The notes under the pieces: model-generated
The model's input: the letters and a program-made list of their open reading frames with translations, nothing else
Database searches by the model: none
What the model was told of the DNA's origin: nothing
Shown: one piece after another, positions 25,825 to 34,681 of the stretch
Position numbering within the stretch: the stretch's first letter is position 1
Layout: the number at the start of each line of letters is the position of its first letter
Position numbers and translations under genes: made by a program
Assembly: GCA_023257255.1 (NCBI GenBank)
Contig: JALRCR010000003.1
Coordinates: forward strand, 1 to 64,000
Source: Gammaproteobacteria bacterium
Lineage (GTDB): Bacteria > Pseudomonadota > Gammaproteobacteria > Ga0077536
Reading direction: 5' to 3'
DNA: 64,000 nucleotides

Positions 25825-28650
25825 ATGAGTGAACGCATCCGCAGCGACTGGCTAGGGCCGACGATTCCAGAAGGGCTGGAAGACTGGAACGACAATCTGG
25901 TCGCCGAGTGGCGGCTGGCGGTCGCCGAGAAAGCCTACGACAACGCCGGGCTGGCGGGACTCGCCAATATCGCCGCCGCGCTCTTGCTGGTGGCGGGCCT
26001 GCGTAACACCCTGCCGCTAGCCGCCCTCGGTGGCTGGTTCGCGCTGATCATCGTCATCACCCTGACCTGGGGTCGCCTGATTAGTCAGTGGCGCAAGGCG
26101 CCCAATACCGCAGCGGTTTTTTTCCGATACTGCCGCGCGTTTACCGTATATTTTCTGGTTTGCGGCGCCCTGTGGGGGGTGACTGCGGGCGCCTTGCCTT
26201 TCATCTCCGAAACCAGCGGCCTGCAGATTTTTCTGTCCTTCGCACTGCTGGGCGTCAGTTCGGGCGGCGTCGCGCTGTACACCCTGGCCAGCGCGCCAAC
26301 CCGGTTTTTCCTGATGTTGGCGGTGCTGCCAATGGCGGTCATGGCCGGGGTTTTTATTCCCGACGTGGGACCGCTGCTGGCGGCAGGGCTGATCGCGCAT
26401 CTGGCCTACACCATGCAGGTTGCGTCCAAGATGCATCACACCAACGTCACGTCGCTGGCCCACCGGTTTGCCAATGCGCAGCTGGCGGCCGAGATCCTCG
26501 AAGCCAAGCGGCAGGCCGAGTTGCTTAACTCACGGCTGGCAGAACAGCTGGCCGTGCAGAAAGACGTCGAGAAAAATCTGGTCGCGGCCCGCGATCAGGC
26601 CGAGCTCGCAGCGCACTCCAAATCCGAATTTCTGGCCAATATGAGCCACGAAATCCGCACCCCCATGAACGGCGTGCTCGGCATGACGGAGTTGATGCTG
26701 GGCACGGATCTCAATCGCAAGCAGCGGCACTTTGCCCGCACCATTCACCGCTCGGCCGAAGCGTTGCTGGGCATCATCAACGACATTCTCGATTTTTCGA
26801 AAATTGAAGCCGGCAAACTGAGCTTGCAGTCGCTGCCGTTCGACCTGCAGCAGCTGATGGAAGACATCGGGGTGATGTTTGCCGAGCGCGCGCATCGGGC
26901 CAAGCTTGAGTTGCAGGTCGTCTTTCCGCCGACGGCACACGCGATCTACCGCGGCGACCCCGACCGACTGCGCCAGATTTTGACCAATCTGGTGGGCAAC
27001 GCGGTGAAGTTTACCGAGCGCGGCGACGTCACCCTGCGCCTGAAAGTGGACCCGCCGGTCGACGAAGTCAGCATGCTGCACTTCGAGGTGAAAGATACGG
27101 GCGTGGGCATTCGTGCGGAGCACATTGACGAGATTTTCGATTCCTTCGCCCAGGCCGACAGTTCGACCACCAAAAAATTTGGCGGCACGGGTCTCGGCCT
27201 TGCCATTTGTAAGCGCCTGACCGCCCTGATGGGCGGTCAGATCGGGGTGAACAGCCAGTTCGGCCGAGGCAGCACCTTCTGGTTTACCTGTCCCTTGCCG
27301 CTGGCCGAGCCGTCGGTACTCGGGCGTCGGCGCTCGGTGCGTCCGCCGCTGACCAACCGGCGCATCCTGATTGCCGACCAGCACGTCGAAAGCCGTGAGG
27401 CCTTGGTCGCCCAGTTGGAAAACTGGCAGGCGAAAGTGGTGGCGGTCACCGCTGGCGACGCGGCCGAGGCCTATCTGGAGCGCGCCGCCAAAGCCGGCCA
27501 GCCGGTGGAACTCTTGCTGTTTGACCGCAAGATCGCCGAGGACCCGCTGGAGTTCTCGCTGTCCATTCGCCGCAATCCACGCATTACGCGGCCGCATATC
27601 ATCGTGCTGGGACAGGTCGACAGCCTTGCCGAAACCGGCCAATGGTTTGATGCCGGCATCTCGAGCTATCTCAGCAAGCCGGTGCGGCAGTCCGAACTCT
27701 ACGACGCCATCGCCGACGCGCTGGACATGACACGGCCGCTGAGCCCGCTGGCGCAGGAAACGGCCGAGGCGAAAAACAACACCGAATTGCCCCGCTTCAA
27801 CGCCCGCGTGCTGGTGGTAGAAGACAACGCGGTCAATCAGGAACTGGTGCGGCTGCTGCTGGAAAATCTGGGCGTCCGGGTCACGCTGGCGGGCAACGGG
27901 CAGGAAGCTATCGACACCTTCACGGGTACACCGCTGGACGAACTCTACGACCCTTTCGACGCCATCCTGATGGATATCCAGATGCCCATCGTCGACGGCT
28001 TCGCCGCGACTGCGGCGATTCGGGCCTACGAAAGCGAGTTCGTGCTGACCAAGCGCATTCCCATCATTGCGCTGACTGCGAATGCACTGGAAGGTGACCG
28101 CGAACGCTGTCTGGATGCCCAGATGGACGATTACCTCGCCAAGCCGTTCTCGCAGCGACAACTCGCCACCACGCTCTCGAACTGGCTGGCGCCGGTTAAA
28201 ACGGGCGAGACGCAGGAAGTGCCCTACCTGCCCTCGCTGGACCAGACCCAGGAGTTACCCGTTCCGCCGGCGCAAATGAGCCCGCTTGATCAGGCCGCGC
28301 TGGCCAGAATCTCGGCCCTCCAGCGACCAGACAAACCCTCGGTGCTGGGGCGGGTGATCGATCTCTACCTGAACGCCGCGCCCACGCTGGTCGCGCAGAT
28401 CCGCGACGCGGTAGAAAGTTGGAACCCGGGGCAGTTGGAACACGCCGCGCACAGTCTTAAATCGAGCAGTGCCAATCTGGGCGCCCAGGAAGTGGTTGAA
28501 CTGTGCCGTGAACTGGAATTAATGGGTCGCGAGCAACGCGTGGAAAACGCGAAGCCGACGTTTCAGGCCTTGCAAATGGCGTTTATCGCCGCGGCCGCGG
28601 CGCTGGACGCCGAACGGGCGAAGCTGCTGCCGCCGGTTGCCAGCGCTTAA
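25825..28650 (+). CDS. Hybrid histidine kinase with two receivers and an Hpt domain
   Basis: A 941-residue membrane-bound BarA-like kinase. The N-terminal 200 residues hold about six hydrophobic helices as the sensor, then a coiled coil, HisKA with [12 protein letters not shown], an ATPase domain ([16 protein letters not shown]), receiver 1 (about 515-640), receiver 2 (about 660-790, [11 protein letters not shown] with YLAKPFS), and a C-terminal Hpt domain with [11 protein letters not shown]. Receiver 1 has only one acidic residue in its first strand (LIADQH) and an unusual LLLFDRK phosphorylation strand, so it may be a pseudo-receiver. Starts 4 bases after the GGDEF/EAL gene. The 3' end overlaps the convergent cupin gene by four bases. 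Confidence 0.93.
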   Translation: MSERIRSDWLGPTIPEGLEDWNDNLVAEWRLAVAEKAYDNAGLAGLANIAAALLLVAGLRNTLPLAALGGWFALIIVITLTWGRLISQWRKAPNTAAVFFRYCRAFTVYFLVCGALWGVTAGALPFISETSGLQIFLSFALLGVSSGGVALYTLASAPTRFFLMLAVLPMAVMAGVFIPDVGPLLAAGLIAHLAYTMQVASKMHHTNVTSLAHRFANAQLAAEILEAKRQAELLNSRLAEQLAVQKDVEKNLVAARDQAELAAHSKSEFLANMSHEIRTPMNGVLGMTELMLGTDLNRKQRHFARTIHRSAEALLGIINDILDFSKIEAGKLSLQSLPFDLQQLMEDIGVMFAERAHRAKLELQVVFPPTAHAIYRGDPDRLRQILTNLVGNAVKFTERGDVTLRLKVDPPVDEVSMLHFEVKDTGVGIRAEHIDEIFDSFAQADSSTTKKFGGTGLGLAICKRLTALMGGQIGVNSQFGRGSTFWFTCPLPLAEPSVLGRRRSVRPPLTNRRILIADQHVESREALVAQLENWQAKVVAVTAGDAAEAYLERAAKAGQPVELLLFDRKIAEDPLEFSLSIRRNPRITRPHIIVLGQVDSLAETGQWFDAGISSYLSKPVRQSELYDAIADALDMTRPLSPLAQETAEAKNNTELPRFNARVLVVEDNAVNQELVRLLLENLGVRVTLAGNGQEAIDTFTGTPLDELYDPFDAILMDIQMPIVDGFAATAAIRAYESEFVLTKRIPIIALTANALEGDRERCLDAQMDDYLAKPFSQRQLATTLSNWLAPVKTGETQEVPYLPSLDQTQELPVPPAQMSPLDQAALARISALQRPDKPSVLGRVIDLYLNAAPTLVAQIRDAVESWNPGQLEHAAHSLKSSSANLGAQEVVELCRELELMGREQRVENAKPTFQALQMAFIAAAAALDAERAKLLPPVASA

Positions 28651-29096
28651 GTCCGGATAAACGCCGCCACCGCCGGGTCGGCGCAAAGCTCGCCCATGGA
28701 TTCGGCGTCGGGCAACTGGGGCCGGTCGCGCACGGCGTTGACCATGCACAGAAAACCCAGCGGCTCGTCGGTATCGGCCCGAAACTGATGCCAGGCCAGC
28801 GCCGGGACTTCCACCAAATCGTGCAGTTCAACGGCAAAGACCTGCCCGCCGACCAGCGCCCGCCCTCGCCCTTTCAGGACCATCACGGCGTGCACGTGCT
28901 CGTGTCGCTCCAGCGTGCTGTGGCCGCCGGGCGCGACTTCGAAATACCGCAACTGACAGCCTAAGGCCGCGTGCTCGAACAGCACCTGCCGCGTGACGTC
29001 GCGAAACGGCGCCGCGCCGTCCTGTTTGTAGGCCAGCACCGGCACCTCGTCCCATAAGCCTGCGGCACGCTGCCGCCGATGAATGTGCTCGCTCAT
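28647..29096 (-). CDS. Cupin, probable 1-methylthioxylulose-5-phosphate sulfurylase-like
   Basis: A 149-residue single-domain cupin. Metal-binding His residues occur in RHEHVHAVM and WHQFRAD, in the usual double-strand beta-helix spacing. Its ATG overlaps the TGA of the RuBisCO-like gene (ATGA), so the two are translated together. In Rhodospirillum rubrum a cupin next to a RuBisCO-like isomerase releases methanethiol from 1-methylthioxylulose 5-phosphate to give deoxyxylulose 5-phosphate in the MTA-isoprenoid shunt (established knowledge). Assignment to that reaction here is by gene pairing and overall resemblance, not proven. Confidence 0.75.
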   Translation of the reverse strand: MSEHIHRRQRAAGLWDEVPVLAYKQDGAAPFRDVTRQVLFEHAALGCQLRYFEVAPGGHSTLERHEHVHAVMVLKGRGRALVGGQVFAVELHDLVEVPALAWHQFRADTDEPLGFLCMVNAVRDRPQLPDAESMGELCADPAVAAFIRT

Positions 29097-30205
29097 TGCT
29101 GCAACTCCTGACGGCCGGCACTGGCGACCGCGTTGACGAATTCCCGGCTGCGCTCGAATAGCGCCGCGCCTGCCGTCAGCAGGGCACCGCCAATCAGCAG
29201 GATCGTGTCGGGCCCATAGACGTTCAGCATTTCCGGCACCCGGGCGACGCTCATGCCCCCGGCCGGCACGGGGGCAATCGGCGCCAGCCTGCCCCAAGGC
29301 TCACGCGCAGCCTGCGCCAGCGCCAGACAGGTCTCCGGGCTATAGCTGAAGCGTCCGCCGTAATTGGGAAATATCGTGGCGTCGGCGCCAAACAGACGAA
29401 ACAGGCGGCCCAGCAGCAACGGCGGCGCAATCCGCGCCGCGCCGGCCAGCGCGGGGTGAGCGATCAGCGCGAAGTCCGTGGCGTCTTGTGCAATGTCGTG
29501 AAAGACCGGCAGGCCCAGCAACATGGGACAGGCCAGCAGGATGCCGACCCCCTCGTCGCGCGCAATCCGCAACTGCTCCGCCAGCTGGCGCGGACTGCCG
29601 GAAATCGACGGGGCATACACGCTATGGCCGCCGGTGGTGGCGTTGGCCACCCGCAGTTCGCGTTGGCAGGCACGCACCCGTGCCGCGAACGGGGCATACC
29701 GCTGATTGGCGATGCCGTGGTCGTCCTTGATGATATCGATGCCGGCGCGGGCAAAGCTGCCACACAGCGCGCCGAGCGCCTCGGCGCTCAGCCCCTGCGG
29801 CTTGAGCGCGGTCATGGTCAGCGCGCGGTGTTCCGCTTGCACGAGGCGGCGCAGGCCCGGCAAGCCGTAGCGTGGGCCGGCAAAGGCGTCGCAAGTTGCG
29901 GGCGGCAATTCCACTTCCACGAGTTGCACGTCTTCCTGCAGGGAACAGTTTCCAAACAGCATGTTCATCAGCTGTCCGGGTTCCGGGCCGGTGGTGGCTT
30001 CTGCGATGCCCAGCGTGACCGCGAAACGTCCGGGCGCGAGCGGTCTGATGTTTTCAACGCGGGCCAGAATCTCGTCCCGGACGTAGGCGTCGGTAATTGC
30101 AGCGGGCGGCATTTCGACGCTTTGCTCGGCGGCCAGCGCTTCGGCACGGGCCTCGATCGCGCTGCTGTCGGCTTCGAGGTGATAGACGGCTTGGATACGA
30201 CTCAT
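29093..30205 (-). CDS. RuBisCO-like protein (form IV), probable methylthioribulose-1-phosphate isomerase type
   Basis: A 370-residue RuBisCO large-subunit homologue. The catalytic-lysine motif survives as Lys135 in ALKPQGLS, and the carbamylated-lysine motif as Lys160-Asp-Asp-His163, where true RuBisCO has Glu in the last place. The loop-6 region reads NYGGRFSY, lacking the mobile Lys. These substitutions rule out CO2 fixation. Form IV enzymes act in methionine salvage or the MTA-isoprenoid shunt; the overlapping cupin gene favours the latter, in which the protein isomerises 5-methylthioribulose 1-phosphate. No mtnA, mtnP or mtnB is adjacent. ATG 30205 is preferred over an upstream ATG 30 bases earlier. 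Confidence 0.88.
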   Translation of the reverse strand: MSRIQAVYHLEADSSAIEARAEALAAEQSVEMPPAAITDAYVRDEILARVENIRPLAPGRFAVTLGIAEATTGPEPGQLMNMLFGNCSLQEDVQLVEVELPPATCDAFAGPRYGLPGLRRLVQAEHRALTMTALKPQGLSAEALGALCGSFARAGIDIIKDDHGIANQRYAPFAARVRACQRELRVANATTGGHSVYAPSISGSPRQLAEQLRIARDEGVGILLACPMLLGLPVFHDIAQDATDFALIAHPALAGAARIAPPLLLGRLFRLFGADATIFPNYGGRFSYSPETCLALAQAAREPWGRLAPIAPVPAGGMSVARVPEMLNVYGPDTILLIGGALLTAGAALFERSREFVNAVASAGRQELQQ

Positions 30206-30323
30206 CCCCGCATTGTAGCCGGCCCGATGGTTCATTCGCGATTCAGCGCAGCGCGCCCAGAGTCAGTCCCGCACCGGGCCTTCCGATCGGCGGGACGCCC
30301 GCGTTGTCTTCAGGAGCAATCGC

Positions 30324-30848
30324 ATGACTGCATCTGTGCATTTGAACCCGGTCTGGCGCCGTCCTCTCGCAGGCCTCGTCATCGCGCTCGCGCTGTGCGT
30401 CAGCACCGCGGCGCATGCCGACCGTTACCGGCATCACGGTTACGGGCAGGCATACGGCCACGGGCGACACCACCACTGGCGTGACGGCGGTCCCCGTGTG
30501 GTTCAGCCCTACTACTACGCGCCCGCGCCGGCCTATGTGGTGCCGCCACCGGTGTATGTGGCGCCGAGCTATTCGGTCTACATGGCGCCCCCGGTTTACT
30601 ACAGCCCGCCGGCTTACTACAGCGCACCGGTCTACGGCGGTAGGGTTTACTCGCAGACCTATCCCTACGATCGCCCCTACTACCGTGGTGGCGGCTACGC
30701 GAACGGTGAGCGCCTGTTGCCACGGGCGGTGCTGGGTGCGGCCGGTGGGCTACTTGGATCGCAAATCGGGCACGGCGACGGTCGCGCGGCCGCCACCGCC
30801 GCCGGCGCGATTGCGGGCTGGGTGTTGGGCGGCAATCTGGCTGACTGA
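30324..30848 (+). CDS. Exported Tyr/Pro-rich protein with C-terminal glycine zipper
   Basis: A 174-residue secreted or periplasmic protein. A signal peptide ends after AAHA (about residue 32). A His/Gly-rich segment follows, then about 70 residues of Tyr-Pro-Ala-Val-rich imperfect repeats (PPVYYSPPAYYS), and finally a glycine-zipper hairpin (AVLGAAGGLLGSQIG and AAGAIAGWVLGG). This layout is common in small outer-membrane-associated proteins of Proteobacteria. Ribosome site AGGAG precedes the ATG. Its last 99 bases overlap the convergent AraC-type gene. Confidence 0.8.
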   Translation: MTASVHLNPVWRRPLAGLVIALALCVSTAAHADRYRHHGYGQAYGHGRHHHWRDGGPRVVQPYYYAPAPAYVVPPPVYVAPSYSVYMAPPVYYSPPAYYSAPVYGGRVYSQTYPYDRPYYRGGGYANGERLLPRAVLGAAGGLLGSQIGHGDGRAAATAAGAIAGWVLGGNLAD

Positions 30849-31841
30849 GGCGCCGGGCGCCTCGCGCAGGTCGCGCGGCGCGGCACCGAACCAGCGACGG
30901 AAGGCGCGGCTGAAGTTGGCGGGATCGCGATAGCCCAGCGCTGCTGCGATATCGCCGAGCTTGCGGTCGCGCTCGGCGAGCAGTTCGCTTGCGCGCTCGC
31001 GCCGAATTTCATCCACCAGACGCTGATAGCTGAACCCGGCATCGGCCAGCCGCCGATGGAGCGTACGGACCGACATGTGGAGGCGATGCGCAGCCTGTTG
31101 CACGGTGGGTGGCGTGCGCTCGCCGTGGTCAGCGTCAAAACACGCCAGCAGCATCTGGCGCAGCGAATCCACCAACGCGCCCTGATAGCCGTGGCGCTCG
31201 GCCTGCGCGCAGCGACGCAGCGAGGTCCGCCACACAATGGCGTCGTAGCCGGCATGCGCGCCCGCCAACCACGATGCAGGCAACACCAGCGCATGGCTGG
31301 CCTGCTTAAAGTGAAACTCACCGCGGAAGCGCTTGCTGTAACGCTCGGATGCCACGCAGGGCGGGTGGCGCAGGCTCAGGTGCACGCCCTGCACCCGACC
31401 GCCGCGCAGGGTGCGCACGTAAGCCAACAGCGCGAGCAGCGGAATCTCGACCAGAATCGGCCCGAGAGGCCCCAGCTCAAGCAGCGGCGTCACTTCAATC
31501 CGGCACTCGCCAGCGCTTAAACGCCGCTGCCAGGCGAGGTAAGGAATCCGCATCGGCAGATAGCGCACGTAGGCGTTCAGCCCCTCACCCAAGGTCGGCG
31601 CACTGAAGAGCGCGCTCGTTAGCGGCCCGTGAAAATGCTCGCCAATGGCCTCTGCCCACTCGAAATGCCAGTCCGGACGGCGCGTCATGGCGGCGGCATT
31701 GGCCGCGCAAACCAGTTGCTGACGGACGGTGATAGGCGCGTCTCTGCTCAACACTTCGGCCACGCCCAGTCCGCTGCCCGCCATCAGTCGCGCCGGGTCG
31801 GGCGAAGACTGCGCCATCAGCTTCAGGTAGGTGTTTGGCAT
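30750..31841 (-). CDS. AraC-family transcriptional regulator
   Basis: A 363-residue regulator. It has an N-terminal arabinose-binding-like/OruR-type domain (about 1-200) and a C-terminal double helix-turn-helix (about 225-325, with MSVRTLHRRLADAGFSY and the second-helix motif ALGYRDPANFSRAFRRWFG). About 35 residues follow beyond the usual family end (after RDLREAP); these are Gly/Ala/Arg-rich and encoded antisense to the glycine-zipper gene. ATG 31841 is chosen; ATG 31865 is an alternative. It diverges from the luciferase-like monooxygenase gene across about 120-145 bases and probably regulates it. Confidence 0.88.
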   Translation of the reverse strand: MPNTYLKLMAQSSPDPARLMAGSGLGVAEVLSRDAPITVRQQLVCAANAAAMTRRPDWHFEWAEAIGEHFHGPLTSALFSAPTLGEGLNAYVRYLPMRIPYLAWQRRLSAGECRIEVTPLLELGPLGPILVEIPLLALLAYVRTLRGGRVQGVHLSLRHPPCVASERYSKRFRGEFHFKQASHALVLPASWLAGAHAGYDAIVWRTSLRRCAQAERHGYQGALVDSLRQMLLACFDADHGERTPPTVQQAAHRLHMSVRTLHRRLADAGFSYQRLVDEIRRERASELLAERDRKLGDIAAALGYRDPANFSRAFRRWFGAAPRDLREAPGASVSQIAAQHPARNRAGGGGGRATVAVPDLRSK

Positions 31842-31881
31842 CAAGGATTGTTCTAGCCCATGCATGACGCGAGTTTGGCAT
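31834..31881. promoter_or_regulatory. Direct repeat TTTGGCAT in AraC/monooxygenase intergenic region
   Basis: TTTGGCAT occurs at 31834-31841 and 31874-31881, about four helical turns apart (40 bases), around the start of the AraC-type gene and upstream of the monooxygenase. AraC-type proteins often bind direct repeats, so this may be the operator. Chance is not excluded for an 8-mer pair. Confidence 0.3.
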
Positions 31882-31984
31882 GAAATGACAAATACATGGC
31901 AGCATCCAACCTCACTTTTCTTATGGTTGCTGGTTAGCCTGCGGGCAACGGTCGGTACAGGCCGCAACTCAGGAGCAACGTCAG

Positions 31985-33268
31985 ATGAAGTTTCACTGGT
32001 TCAACCTCATGCCCTGGCCCTATCTGCCAGACGATTTCACCGAGAAACATCGCAGCGTCTGGGTGGATGTCGATTCACGCCTCTTCGATCCGGTGAAAGC
32101 CAACCGGGTCTACAACGACTACCTCGACCTGCTCGAGTTTGCGGCCGACCTCGGCTACGACGGCGTGGGCATCAACGAGCACCACCAAAATGCCTACGGG
32201 CTTATGCCGTCACCGCAGTTGATGGCCTCGACACTCGCACGCCGCACGCGCGACGCCTCGATCCTGCTGCTCGGTCAGTCGCTCGCGCTCTACGACCCGC
32301 CGACGCGCGTGGCCGAGGAAATGGCGATGATCGACTGCATTTCCGGCGGTCGGCTGATTTCCGGCTTCCCGGTCGGCAGTTCCATGGACGACAACTACGC
32401 CTGCGGCGTTAATCCCGCCACGCTGCGCGAAAAATACATGGAGGCCCACGACCTGATTCGCCGCGCGTGGTCCGACCCGGATGTATTCGCCTGGAACGGC
32501 AAGCACTACAAGCTGCGCTACGTGAACCTCTGGCCGCGCCCCATCCAGAATCCGCCCCCGATCTGGATCCCGGGCGGCGGCTCGGTAGAGACCTGGGACT
32601 TCTGCGCCCAGCACAACTACAACTACAGCTACCTGTCGTTCAGTGGCTACATCCGCGGCGCGCAGTTGATGGAAGGATTCTGGCGCCGGCTGGAAGAACT
32701 CGGCGCTGAGTTCAATCCCTATCAGGCCGCCTTCGCCCAACAGATCTGCGTGGCCGAGACCGATGCCGAAGCGCAGCGTCTGTATGAGAAACACGCGCGG
32801 TATTTCTTCTCGCGGTGTCTGCACGTCCATCCGGGTTTTGCCGATGCGCCGGGCTACCGCACCGAGGCGACGATTCGCGCCGGTCTGCAAAGCCAGATGG
32901 CGGGCCAATCTTCCGCGCTCAATCAGGCTGCCTCGCTCAGCTGGCAGGAAATGATCGACAAGGGCTTCATCATCGCCGGCAGTCCGGACTCCGTTGCCGA
33001 GCAGATGGAGCGCGTCGCCCGCACACTGAAAGTGGGTCACGTGGTCTGCCTGCTGCACTTCGGCGATATGCCCAATGAGGTTTGCCGCTACTCCACCGAA
33101 ATGTTCGCCCAGCGAGTCATACCGCGCATTCGTCCGATCTGGGGCGAATACGAAGACCACTGGTCGCCGAAACCCATGCCGCAGGCCGACCGCGCGGTGC
33201 CGCGCGATTGCCCCGGCACCGCAGATCCGTCTGCCGCCGCCCGGCCGACCTTGGCGAGGGTCGTGTGA
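31985..33268 (+). CDS. Luciferase-like (LLM) flavin-dependent monooxygenase
   Basis: A 427-residue bacterial-luciferase-family oxygenase (TIM barrel using reduced FMN). Family hallmarks are GYDGVGINEHHQNAYG near the N-terminus, GQSLALYDPPTRVAEEMAMID, SGGRLISGFPVGSS, and the late segment IAGSPDSVAEQM. It inserts oxygen using FMNH2 supplied by a separate reductase. Ribosome site GGAG precedes the ATG. The downstream alpha/beta hydrolase shares one base with its stop, so the two are coupled, suggesting Baeyer-Villiger-type oxidation followed by ester or ring cleavage (inference). Likely regulated by the divergent AraC-type protein. Confidence 0.9.
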   Translation: MKFHWFNLMPWPYLPDDFTEKHRSVWVDVDSRLFDPVKANRVYNDYLDLLEFAADLGYDGVGINEHHQNAYGLMPSPQLMASTLARRTRDASILLLGQSLALYDPPTRVAEEMAMIDCISGGRLISGFPVGSSMDDNYACGVNPATLREKYMEAHDLIRRAWSDPDVFAWNGKHYKLRYVNLWPRPIQNPPPIWIPGGGSVETWDFCAQHNYNYSYLSFSGYIRGAQLMEGFWRRLEELGAEFNPYQAAFAQQICVAETDAEAQRLYEKHARYFFSRCLHVHPGFADAPGYRTEATIRAGLQSQMAGQSSALNQAASLSWQEMIDKGFIIAGSPDSVAEQMERVARTLKVGHVVCLLHFGDMPNEVCRYSTEMFAQRVIPRIRPIWGEYEDHWSPKPMPQADRAVPRDCPGTADPSAAARPTLARVV

Positions 33269-34041
33269 TGGAACTTAAAACTATCCACGTGGGCCACGAA
33301 GGACGCACCGTTCACTACTACCGCGCCGGACAAGGCAAACCGCTGCTCTACCTGCATCACCTGCTGGGGATTCGCGGCTTCGAGCCGGCGCTGGCGCAAC
33401 TGGCCGAGCACTACGACCTGATTGCGCCCTTCGCGCCGGGCTGGGGTCCGGCGAAAGATGATCTGCCTGACATCGATCCGGGCGCGCTTGATCTCACCCT
33501 GCACTATTGCGACCTGCTGGATGCGCTGGGCGTTACGCAGACCGACGTAGTCGGAATCAGCATTGGCGCCTGGATGGCGGCCGAACTGGCGGCGATTTCG
33601 CCGCAGCGCGTGGCTCAGCTGGTGCTGGTCAACCCGCTAGGACTATGGCTGGACGAAGTGGGTGGCGAAGACGCCTTCGCGCAACACCCGGGCTTTCCGT
33701 CGCGGGTGCTGTTTTCGGACCGCTCGATGCGCGAGAAGCTGCTGATCGCCGGCCGCGACAAGATGGAAGCGCATGTGGAGGAATTGCTGAACCTGCGCGC
33801 GGGCGCCAAGTTCCTGTGGCCGATTCCGGATACCGGCGTCAAACGCAGGCTGCCGCGCATCAAGGCGCGCACCCTCATTGCCACCAGCGAGAAGGACACC
33901 ATCGTCCCGGCGGCCTACGGACCGGCCTGGCAGGCGGCGATCCCCGGTGCGCAGCTGACCACGCTGCCTGACGCCGGCCACATCGCCGAACTGGAACAGC
34001 CCGATGCATTCTCCGCGCTGGTTCGGGGTTTTTTGAACTGA
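33268..34041 (+). CDS. Alpha/beta hydrolase coupled to monooxygenase
   Basis: A 257-residue hydrolase. Nucleophile Ser98 lies in GISIGAW, the acid in SEKDTIVP and the catalytic His in DAGHIAELE. The opening HYYRAGQGKPLLYLHH matches meta-cleavage-hydrolase or epoxide-hydrolase-like enzymes. The HH pair takes the place of the common HG oxyanion motif. The ATG shares one base with the luciferase-like gene's TGA (TGATG), so it almost certainly acts on its product. Ends at a strong hairpin. Confidence 0.88.
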   Translation: MELKTIHVGHEGRTVHYYRAGQGKPLLYLHHLLGIRGFEPALAQLAEHYDLIAPFAPGWGPAKDDLPDIDPGALDLTLHYCDLLDALGVTQTDVVGISIGAWMAAELAAISPQRVAQLVLVNPLGLWLDEVGGEDAFAQHPGFPSRVLFSDRSMREKLLIAGRDKMEAHVEELLNLRAGAKFLWPIPDTGVKRRLPRIKARTLIATSEKDTIVPAAYGPAWQAAIPGAQLTTLPDAGHIAELEQPDAFSALVRGFLN

Positions 34042-34055
34042 CTCCCCCGCGATGA

Positions 34056-34084
34056 CCTCACGGGAGCTCGGTGCTCCCGTGAGG
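34056..34084. terminator. Bidirectional terminator hairpin
   Basis: CCTCACGGGAGC, loop TCGGT, GCTCCCGTGAGG. A perfect 12-bp stem between two convergent genes (hydrolase and YceI-like). The flanking T-tracts are weak, with only a few T residues on either side. Confidence 0.8.
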
Positions 34085-34093
34085 AACTCTCCT

Positions 34094-34660
34094 CTACTTC
34101 CGAATCCCTTCGACCCCAAGCTCAAGCTCGACCGTCGTCGACGCCGGCCCCAGCTCGTAGTTGAGCCCGAAATCTTTGCGGGTCAGCACGTAAGTGCCGC
34201 TGAAGCCCGCGCGATAACCGCCCCAGGGATCCTTGCCTTCACCAATCTTCTTGATCGCGATGTCCACCGGCTTCTCGATCCCGTGCAGCGACAACACCCC
34301 GGAGAGCGTGCCGCCATTGGCATCGCCCTTGTACGCGGTGCTTTTGAACGTTGCTTTCGGGAACTGCGTCACGTCGAGGAAATCCCCACCGCGCAGGTGC
34401 TTGTCGCGCTCGGCATGGTTGCTGTCGACGCTGGTGGTCTCGACGGTCACGTCGATCGCGCTTTCCGCCGGCTTGTCTGCGTCGTATTTGAAGTTGCCCG
34501 ACACCGCGTTGAAGCGGCCATGCAGCCAGCTATAGCCCAGATGCTGCACGCGAAACTGCACGAACGAATGGGTGGGGTCGATTTGATACTCCGCCGCCTC
34601 GACGGCCGCGCTGCCCGCGACCAACAACAAACCGGACAAAAACAGGGAACCAGAACGCAT
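34094..34660 (-). CDS. YceI-family periplasmic lipid-binding protein
   Basis: A 188-residue lipocalin-like protein. Signal peptide about residues 1-22, then the family opening [56 protein letters not shown], and ending [10 protein letters not shown]. YceI proteins bind isoprenoid quinone-like lipids in the periplasm. Ribosome site AAAGGAG lies six bases before the ATG. Separated from the extradiol-dioxygenase-like gene by 21 bases, so possibly co-transcribed with it. Confidence 0.93.
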   Translation of the reverse strand: MRSGSLFLSGLLLVAGSAAVEAAEYQIDPTHSFVQFRVQHLGYSWLHGRFNAVSGNFKYDADKPAESAIDVTVETTSVDSNHAERDKHLRGGDFLDVTQFPKATFKSTAYKGDANGGTLSGVLSLHGIEKPVDIAIKKIGEGKDPWGGYRAGFSGTYVLTRKDFGLNYELGPASTTVELELGVEGIRK

Positions 34661-34681
34661 AACGAACTCCTTTGACGTTGC

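Noticed and set aside
26530-28161. Long minus-strand open frame (543 codons) opposite the hybrid kinase
   Set aside because: Antisense shadow of the kinase/receiver domains; no motif, no ribosome site.
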